Source of the DNA: Sideroxydans sp. CL21
GTDB lineage: Bacteria > Pseudomonadota > Gammaproteobacteria > Burkholderiales > Gallionellaceae
Length of the DNA stretch: 64,000 nucleotides
Assembly: GCF_902459525.1 (NCBI RefSeq)
Contig: NZ_LR699166.1
Location: 2,306,501 to 2,370,500 of the forward strand
Reading direction: 5' to 3'
Positions 59,340 to 64,000 of the stretch are shown piece by piece. Below the pieces are notes generated by a model. It searched no databases, was not told the DNA's origin, and was given only the letters and a program-made list of their open reading frames with translations. Position numbers and translations under genes: made by a program. Each line of letters opens with the position of its first letter. Within the stretch, counting starts at the first letter, position 1.

Positions 59340-60464
59340 ATGAGCAAAAAAGACTATTACGAAGTCCTCGGTGTCAATCGCGATGCCTCGGAAGAAGAGA
59401 TCAAGAAGGCTTATCGCAAGCTGGCGATGAAGCACCATCCCGACCGCAATCCGGACAATCCGAAAGCGGAGGAACAATTCAAGGAGGCGAAGGAAGCCTA
59501 CGAGACCTTGTCCGACGGGCAGAAACGTGCTGCTTACGACCAATATGGTCATGCGGCATTCGAAGCTGGCGGCATGGGAGGCGGCAGTCCGTTCGGAGCC
59601 GGCGGTGCACAGGGCTTCGACTTCGGCGACATCTTCGGCGACATCTTCGGCGGCGGCCGCGGCGGGCGCAGCCAGGCCCATCGCGGTGCCGACCTGCGCT
59701 ACAACATGGAGATCACGCTGGAAGAAGCCGCGCGCGGCGCGGAAAAACAGATTCGTATTCCGGTCATGGAGGAGTGCGAGACTTGCAGCGGATCCGGTGC
59801 CAAACCCGGCACCAGTGCCACCACCTGCCAGACCTGTGCAGGTCATGGCCAGGTGCGCATGCAACAGGGCTTCTTCTCGGTCCAGCAGACATGCCCGCGC
59901 TGCCATGGCAGCGGCAAACAGATCAGTTCGCCGTGCAAGGACTGCCACGGCACAGGACGAATCAAGAAACAAAAGACGCTGGAGATCAAGATCCCGGCAG
60001 GTATCGACAGCGGCATGCGCCTGCGCCACAGCGGCCACGGCGAAGCCGGCAGCCACGGCGCGCCGCACGGCGACTTGTACGTGGAGATCCACATCAAGCC
60101 GCATAGCGTATTCCAGCGCGACGGCGACGACCTGCATTGCGAAATGCCGATCAGCTTCGCCACCGCGGCATTGGGAGGCGAAATTGAGATACCGACCCTG
60201 GACAGCAAGGCCAGCATCAAGATTCCCGCCGAGACCCAGAGCGGCAAGATCTTCCGTTTGCGCGGCAAGGGCATCAAGGGCATGCGCACCCATACCCATG
60301 GCGACCTGCATTGCCATGTCGTGGTGGAAACGCCTGCCAAGCTGACCGATCGCCAGAAGGAATTGCTGCGCGAGTTCGAGACCATCAGCCAGAATGACAG
60401 TGAACGGCACAGCCCGCGCGCCAAGTCGTGGATGGGCAAGGTGAAGGATTTCTTCGCGCAGTAA
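59340..60464 (+). CDS. dnaJ: Molecular chaperone DnaJ (Hsp40)
   Basis: 374 residues. The J domain has YYEVLGVN and HPD at residues 33-35, which stimulates DnaK ATP hydrolysis. A Gly/Phe-rich linker follows (~75-115), then four zinc-finger CxxCxGxG repeats ([32 protein letters not shown]) and two C-terminal substrate domains. The order grpE-dnaK-dnaJ is the classic proteobacterial heat-shock set. Confidence 0.98.
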   Translation: MSKKDYYEVLGVNRDASEEEIKKAYRKLAMKHHPDRNPDNPKAEEQFKEAKEAYETLSDGQKRAAYDQYGHAAFEAGGMGGGSPFGAGGAQGFDFGDIFGDIFGGGRGGRSQAHRGADLRYNMEITLEEAARGAEKQIRIPVMEECETCSGSGAKPGTSATTCQTCAGHGQVRMQQGFFSVQQTCPRCHGSGKQISSPCKDCHGTGRIKKQKTLEIKIPAGIDSGMRLRHSGHGEAGSHGAPHGDLYVEIHIKPHSVFQRDGDDLHCEMPISFATAALGGEIEIPTLDSKASIKIPAETQSGKIFRLRGKGIKGMRTHTHGDLHCHVVVETPAKLTDRQKELLREFETISQNDSERHSPRAKSWMGKVKDFFAQ

Positions 60465-60466
60465 TC

Positions 60467-60522
60467 TTGTGCAACGGCGCGGCGATTGATTTATGATTCG
60501 CCGCGTCGTTCAACTTGCACAA
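60467..60522 (+). other. Extended hairpin abutting the lemA ribosome-binding site
   Basis: An outer stem, TTGTGCAA (60467-60474) with TTGCACAA (60515-60522), continues into an inner stem of 11 pairs (60475-60485 with 60498-60508, one G-U), with a six-base bulge 60509-60514 and a 12-base loop. The 3' arm ends in the first As of AAGGAGCT, the lemA ribosome-binding site (60521-60528). It could end dnaJ transcripts or control access to lemA. Confidence 0.6.
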
Positions 60523-60534
60523 GGAGCTCCTTCA

Positions 60535-61107
60535 ATGAGTATCACTATTATCCTTCTCGGCATCTGTGTCGTTGCACTGATCTACGGCATCACCCTGTAC
60601 AACAATCTTGTCAGTCTCAAGCATGCCGTCAGCAAGGCCTGGGCAAACATCGACGTTCTGCTCAAGCAGCGGCATGACGAACTGCCCAAGCTGGTCGAAG
60701 TGTGCAAGCAATACAAGCAGTTCGAACAGGAGACATTGCAGCGCGTGATCTCCGCACGTTCGCAAGTACAAGCCGCGCGCGAGGGACAAGACATCGAAGC
60801 CCTGGGCAAAGCGGAAGGTGCGATGCGGGCCAGTCTGGGCGGTCTGTTTGCGGTAGCCGAAGCCTATCCCGAATTGAAAACCAACCAGAATTTCATGCAA
60901 CTCCAGGCCCGCATCACCGGACTGGAAAATGGCATTGCCGACCGGCGAGAGTTGTATAACGATTCGGTGAACATCTATAACGTCGGCATAGAACAATTCC
61001 CCGGTGTACTCATCGCCAACATGTTTGCCTACACTGCAAAACCCTTGCTGGAGTTCTCCACTGCCGAAAAAGCGGATGTGGATATGAAGTCACTGTTCAG
61101 CCAATAA
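60535..61107 (+). CDS. lemA: LemA family protein
   Basis: 190 residues starting at the ATG at 60535, seven bases after AAGGAGCT; an upstream in-frame ATG at 60493 lies in the hairpin region. One N-terminal membrane helix (~3-22), then the helical-bundle LemA domain (YNNLVSLKHAVSKAWANIDVLLKQRHDELPKLVE is its hallmark start, and YNDSVNIYNVGIEQFPGVL is the conserved core). LemA function in bacteria is unsettled, but it commonly neighbours GIDE-type membrane proteins, as here two genes downstream. Confidence 0.93.
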   Translation: MSITIILLGICVVALIYGITLYNNLVSLKHAVSKAWANIDVLLKQRHDELPKLVEVCKQYKQFEQETLQRVISARSQVQAAREGQDIEALGKAEGAMRASLGGLFAVAEAYPELKTNQNFMQLQARITGLENGIADRRELYNDSVNIYNVGIEQFPGVLIANMFAYTAKPLLEFSTAEKADVDMKSLFSQ

Positions 61108-61197
61108 AATTGGAACGATTTTCGTCGCGCTTCAACTCATGTCTTTCACACTCCGGCGTGATCGACTAATTAAATTATCCAGAGAAAGGAAAACATC

Positions 61198-61926
61198 ATG
61201 AAGAAGCTGCTCGCATTGCTCTGCATACTGGGAATCGCACAACCAGCGATGGCCGCCAGCATTTCCACGCTAGGCGCCCTCAATCAAACGGATTTCCGCA
61301 CACTTTCCGAAGATCTCGGCGCCGCATTGAGCTACAAGCCGGTCACTCCGGCAACTCCGCTTGGCGTCACCGGATTCGACATGGGCATAGTAGTCACACA
61401 GACCGACATGTCCAGAAGTTCACAAATCTGGAGCAAAGCCACTGGCGGCGGCAGTTCTATCAGCAACCTGTACATCCCCAAGCTTCAAATTGACAAGGGG
61501 TTGCCGTTCGGCATCGATGTTGCAGCTTTTTATTCCAAGATACCCACCACCAACATCTCGCTTTACGGCGGTGAATTGCGCTATGCGATTCTCGATGGTG
61601 GCCTCGCCGAACCCGCAGTCGCCATTCGCGGCTCCTTCACCAGGCTGGGCGGAGTAGATCAACTATCTTTCGATACCAAAGGGCTGGATCTTTCCATCTC
61701 CAAGGGCTTCGCCATGTTCACTCCCTATGCCGGTGTCGGTGAGGTCTGGGTCAACAGTTCTGCAAATGTCACCGGTCAGGGTGGCACTGCCTTGTCGCAA
61801 TCTTTCACTCAGGGCAAGGTATTCGCCGGTGCGAACCTGAACCTCGGCTTCAGCAACCTGGCTGCCGAAGTGGACAAGACGGGTGGCATACGGTCGATCA
61901 GCATGAAACTGGGTTTCCGTTTCTGA
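61198..61926 (+). CDS. Outer-membrane beta-barrel protein of unknown function
   Basis: 242 residues. A signal peptide ends at AMA (residue 19). The mature protein is rich in alternating hydrophobic/glycine strands and ends in Phe (KLGFRF), the signature recognised by the Bam complex, so an eight- to ten-strand barrel is likely. I do not recognise a named family. AAAGGAAAA precedes the ATG. It lies between lemA and the GIDE-like gene on the same strand. Confidence 0.75.
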   Translation: MKKLLALLCILGIAQPAMAASISTLGALNQTDFRTLSEDLGAALSYKPVTPATPLGVTGFDMGIVVTQTDMSRSSQIWSKATGGGSSISNLYIPKLQIDKGLPFGIDVAAFYSKIPTTNISLYGGELRYAILDGGLAEPAVAIRGSFTRLGGVDQLSFDTKGLDLSISKGFAMFTPYAGVGEVWVNSSANVTGQGGTALSQSFTQGKVFAGANLNLGFSNLAAEVDKTGGIRSISMKLGFRF

Positions 61927-61964
61927 CAAGCTGCCCCAGCTACGCGTAGCCAAAGAGGACGGCG

Positions 61965-62861
61965 ATGCTGACCACCCTCCGTCGCGAATACACACAACAC
62001 ATCACCTCCGGCGGACAACTTCTCCTGTTGCTCGTCGGCATCAAACTGAAATCGCCTGCCGGATGGTTGTGGTGCCTGGGCATCATGGCTGTCGTCAGCC
62101 TGTTCGCGTGGTACTCCACCCTGTACCGCCTGCGTGCGATCAGCGGCACACCCACATCGCGCATCGCTTCCGCCGCGCAAGGCTATGTGGAGTTGATCGG
62201 ACAGGGCAGAGCGGACGGTGTCCCGATACTCTCCCGATATTCAAATCTGCCCTGCCTGTGGTGTCGCTATAAACTCGAGCGCAAACGCAGCGACAACAAG
62301 GGATGGAATACCGAGGAACACGGCGAAAACAGCGCTCCGTTCATCATTGACGACGGCAGCGGCCGGTGCGTGGTCGATCCGCAAGGTGCGGAGGTGCTGA
62401 CCAAACACAAGGACAGCTGGACCAAGGGCGACTATCGATACACTGAATGGCGACTGCTGGATATCGACTACATCTATGTCCTGGGCGAATTCAAGACAGT
62501 GGGCGGCAGCAACACGACCCTCACGCAAGACGACTTGGTCAAGCAAGTGCTGTCCGAATGGAAAGCGGATAACGCCAACCTGCTCAAACGCTTTGACCTC
62601 GACAATAACGGTGTACTCGACATGCAGGAATGGATGCTGGCGCGCTCGGCCGCCAAACGCGAAGCAGAAAAACGCATGAACGAAGTGCTCGCGGAACCGG
62701 ATGTCAATTTCATGCTGCAGCCGCGTGACGGGCAGCTGTTCCTCATCAGCAATTTCGACCAAGACAAGCTCGCGCTTCGCTACAAACTGTGGGCATGGGC
62801 GCACATCGTCATCCTCTTTGGCGCACTTCTCAGTATGGCCTGGATAGTGAGGCAGCCCTGA
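61965..62861 (+). CDS. GIDE-like membrane protein with EF-hand
   Basis: 298 residues with membrane segments near residues 30-50 and 275-295. The central part (GRADGVPILSRYSNLPCLWCRYKLER ... FIIDDGSGRCVVDPQGAEV) resembles the GIDE/MULAN domain of mitochondrial E3 ligases, but no RING finger is present, so ligase activity is not implied. At about residues 206-219 is a canonical 12-residue EF-hand loop (DLDNNGVLDMQE), with Asp, Asp, Asn and Glu ligands, absent from typical family members I know. AGAGGA precedes the ATG. Often found with LemA. Confidence 0.8.
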   Translation: MLTTLRREYTQHITSGGQLLLLLVGIKLKSPAGWLWCLGIMAVVSLFAWYSTLYRLRAISGTPTSRIASAAQGYVELIGQGRADGVPILSRYSNLPCLWCRYKLERKRSDNKGWNTEEHGENSAPFIIDDGSGRCVVDPQGAEVLTKHKDSWTKGDYRYTEWRLLDIDYIYVLGEFKTVGGSNTTLTQDDLVKQVLSEWKADNANLLKRFDLDNNGVLDMQEWMLARSAAKREAEKRMNEVLAEPDVNFMLQPRDGQLFLISNFDQDKLALRYKLWAWAHIVILFGALLSMAWIVRQP

Positions 62862-62994
62862 CTTTCGGAAATCTTTTTCTCTGAAATGGTCTAATATAAG
62901 TTGATGGTGGGAATGCGGGAAATACAACCACCACCGGTATTGTTTTCCCCTGGACATCGGGTATCCGTTTGCAACAAACAGAGAGGAGCTTGCG

Positions 62995-63537
62995 ATGAAA
63001 AACTATCTTGCCATTGGGCTTTTCGCACTATCAGTTTCACTGCCTGCCTATGCAGCACTCAGCACCGGTGCAATAGCGCCGAATTTTGTTACCCAGGCAT
63101 CACTGGGCGGCAAAGTATTCACATACTCCCTCGGCGATGCACTGAAGAAGGGGCCTGTGGTGCTGTATTTCTATCCGGCCGCGTTCACAAAGGGCTGTAC
63201 GATCGAAGCACATGACTTTGCCGATGCCATCGAAAAATACAAGGCTCTCGGTGCGACAGTGATAGGTGTTTCGCATGACGATATCGAGAAGTTGAACAAG
63301 TTCTCAGTGAGCGAATGCCGGGAAAAATTCCCGGTGGCGGCCGATCCGGACCAGAGCATCATGAAATCCTACGATGCGATACTCGCGGCAAAACCGGAAT
63401 ATGCCAACCGGGTTTCCTACGTCATCTCCCCCGCCGGCAATGTCATATTTTCATACGCCGACATGAACCCGGACAAACATGTCGAATACACGCTTGAAGC
63501 CGTGCGGAAATGGAATGCGGAACACAAGCCGAATTGA
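62995..63537 (+). CDS. Exported peroxiredoxin (AhpC/TSA, BCP-like)
   Basis: 180 residues. A signal peptide ends near residue 20 (AYA), placing the enzyme in the periplasm. The peroxidatic Cys68 is in YPAAFTKGCTIE (PxxxTxxC); Cys107 (SECREKF) may be the resolving cysteine, since it follows in the same domain. The thioredoxin-like fold is typical of bacterioferritin comigratory proteins, but those are usually cytoplasmic. It reduces peroxides. GAGAGGAG precedes the ATG. Confidence 0.88.
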   Translation: MKNYLAIGLFALSVSLPAYAALSTGAIAPNFVTQASLGGKVFTYSLGDALKKGPVVLYFYPAAFTKGCTIEAHDFADAIEKYKALGATVIGVSHDDIEKLNKFSVSECREKFPVAADPDQSIMKSYDAILAAKPEYANRVSYVISPAGNVIFSYADMNPDKHVEYTLEAVRKWNAEHKPN

Positions 63538-63583
63538 CCCAGAGGGAACAAAAAGGCGTTATCAGGAATCTCTTCGGAACTCC

Positions 63584-64000
63584 CTATTTGTTCTCCAGCG
63601 CCTCCCAGCGCGCCATCAGCTGCAATAACTCGTTTTCGATCTCTGTTGCACGCTGCTGAAGTTGTTTGGCATGCGACGGATTGTCGCGAAAAAGCGCACC
63701 CGCCCCCAAGGCTGCAGTGATCTCCTCCTGCTCGCGTTCCAGCACTTCAATGCGCTGCGGCATCTCGTCCAGTTCCCGCTGCTCCTTGAAACTGAGCTTG
63801 GCCGAAGTCTTCGGCTTCTCCGCAACGGCCTTGGCCGCCGACTTCTGTGGCGACGCGGCTGATGACTTTTGAGCAGATTCGAATTTCTTCACGCGCACCC
63901 AGTCCTCGTAACCGCCGACGTATTCCATCAGCTTGCCGTCGCCCTCGAAGGCAATCACTTGCGTCACCACATTATCGAGGAAAGTACGGTCGTGACTGAC
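63584..64000 (-). CDS. uup: ABC-F ATPase, Uup type, C-terminal part (cut by window edge)
   Basis: The last 138 residues of a leftward gene that begins outside the window. It opens with VSHDRTFLDNV, the H-loop signature of ABC-F proteins, and continues through GGYEDWVRVK to a C-terminal coiled coil (KLSFKEQRELDEMPQRIEVLEREQEEI), which is the Uup DNA/ribosome-binding tail. The Lys/Ala-rich linker fits Uup too. ABC-F proteins act on ribosomes. The stop at 63584 is 47 bases from the peroxiredoxin stop, convergent. Confidence 0.88.
   Translation of the reverse strand, partial: VSHDRTFLDNVVTQVIAFEGDGKLMEYVGGYEDWVRVKKFESAQKSSAASPQKSAAKAVAEKPKTSAKLSFKEQRELDEMPQRIEVLEREQEEITAALGAGALFRDNPSHAKQLQQRATEIENELLQLMARWEALENK

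Noticed and set aside
1-64000. tRNA, rRNA, CRISPR arrays, insertion sequences and prophage genes
   Set aside because: None were visible in gaps or coding regions; the gaps are short and there are no regularly spaced direct repeats.

Overview
The window reads as a contiguous chromosome segment of a free-living betaproteobacterium. The block asd-leuB-leuD-leuC, fimV, truA, trpF-trpB-trpA, accD, folC, dedD, cvpA, purF, metZ and the block ribF-ileS-lspA-ispH beside type IV pilus minor-pilin genes are gene orders typical of Betaproteobacteria. A Nitrosomonadales/Gallionellaceae-type genome (Sideroxydans-like) is my best guess from general resemblance, but it is an inference. I saw no phage, transposase, CRISPR array, tRNA or rRNA.

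Region 1 (1-8.1 kb) is a type IV pilus tip cluster. pilV (cut by the window edge), pilW and pilX run rightward and meet pilE and a very large pilY1 running leftward. The usual order is one co-directional pilV-W-X-Y1-E operon, so this locus is rearranged, and a large imperfect palindrome lies at the convergence point. Region 2 (8.1-23.8 kb) holds ispH, lspA, ileS and ribF, overlapping and leftward, then tldD, a nitrilase-family amidase and yhdP. These are followed by a rightward glnE broken by one extra G in an eight-G run, and a leftward membrane adenylate cyclase. Region 3 (24-29.8 kb) has ilvE, a zinc-finger protein, waaF and a phosphomannomutase/phosphoglucomutase rightward, facing a response regulator and a REC-GAF-PAS-GGDEF diguanylate cyclase.

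Region 4 (29.9-53 kb) is almost entirely leftward housekeeping and biosynthesis. It contains alaS, recX-recA, pncC, metZ, purF, cvpA, dedD, folC, a DUF3147-like membrane gene, accD, trpA/B/F, truA, a CbiQ-like membrane gene, fimV, asd, leuB, leuD, a small exported protein and leuC. metZ is preceded by its own promoter, a SAM-II riboswitch and an intrinsic terminator that together look like a SAM-controlled transcription switch. Region 5 (53-56.6 kb) has a long-form leuA divergent from an Lrp/AsnC regulator, then an MFS transporter.

Region 6 (56.6-64 kb) is a heat-shock cluster, grpE-dnaK-dnaJ, with a clear sigma-32 promoter and a stem-loop in every intergenic gap. It continues into lemA, an outer-membrane barrel protein, a GIDE-like membrane protein with an EF-hand, an exported peroxiredoxin, and the 3' end of a uup-type ABC-F gene cut by the right edge.

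The most noteworthy signals are the metZ SAM-II riboswitch with a mutually exclusive terminator, the split pil locus with an enlarged PilY1, the homopolymer frameshift in glnE, the GAAC-N4-GTTC palindrome at the recA promoter, and the hairpin that runs into the lemA ribosome-binding site. The only gap over 300 bases without a gene is 1875-2258; it holds the palindrome and nothing else I can recognise.
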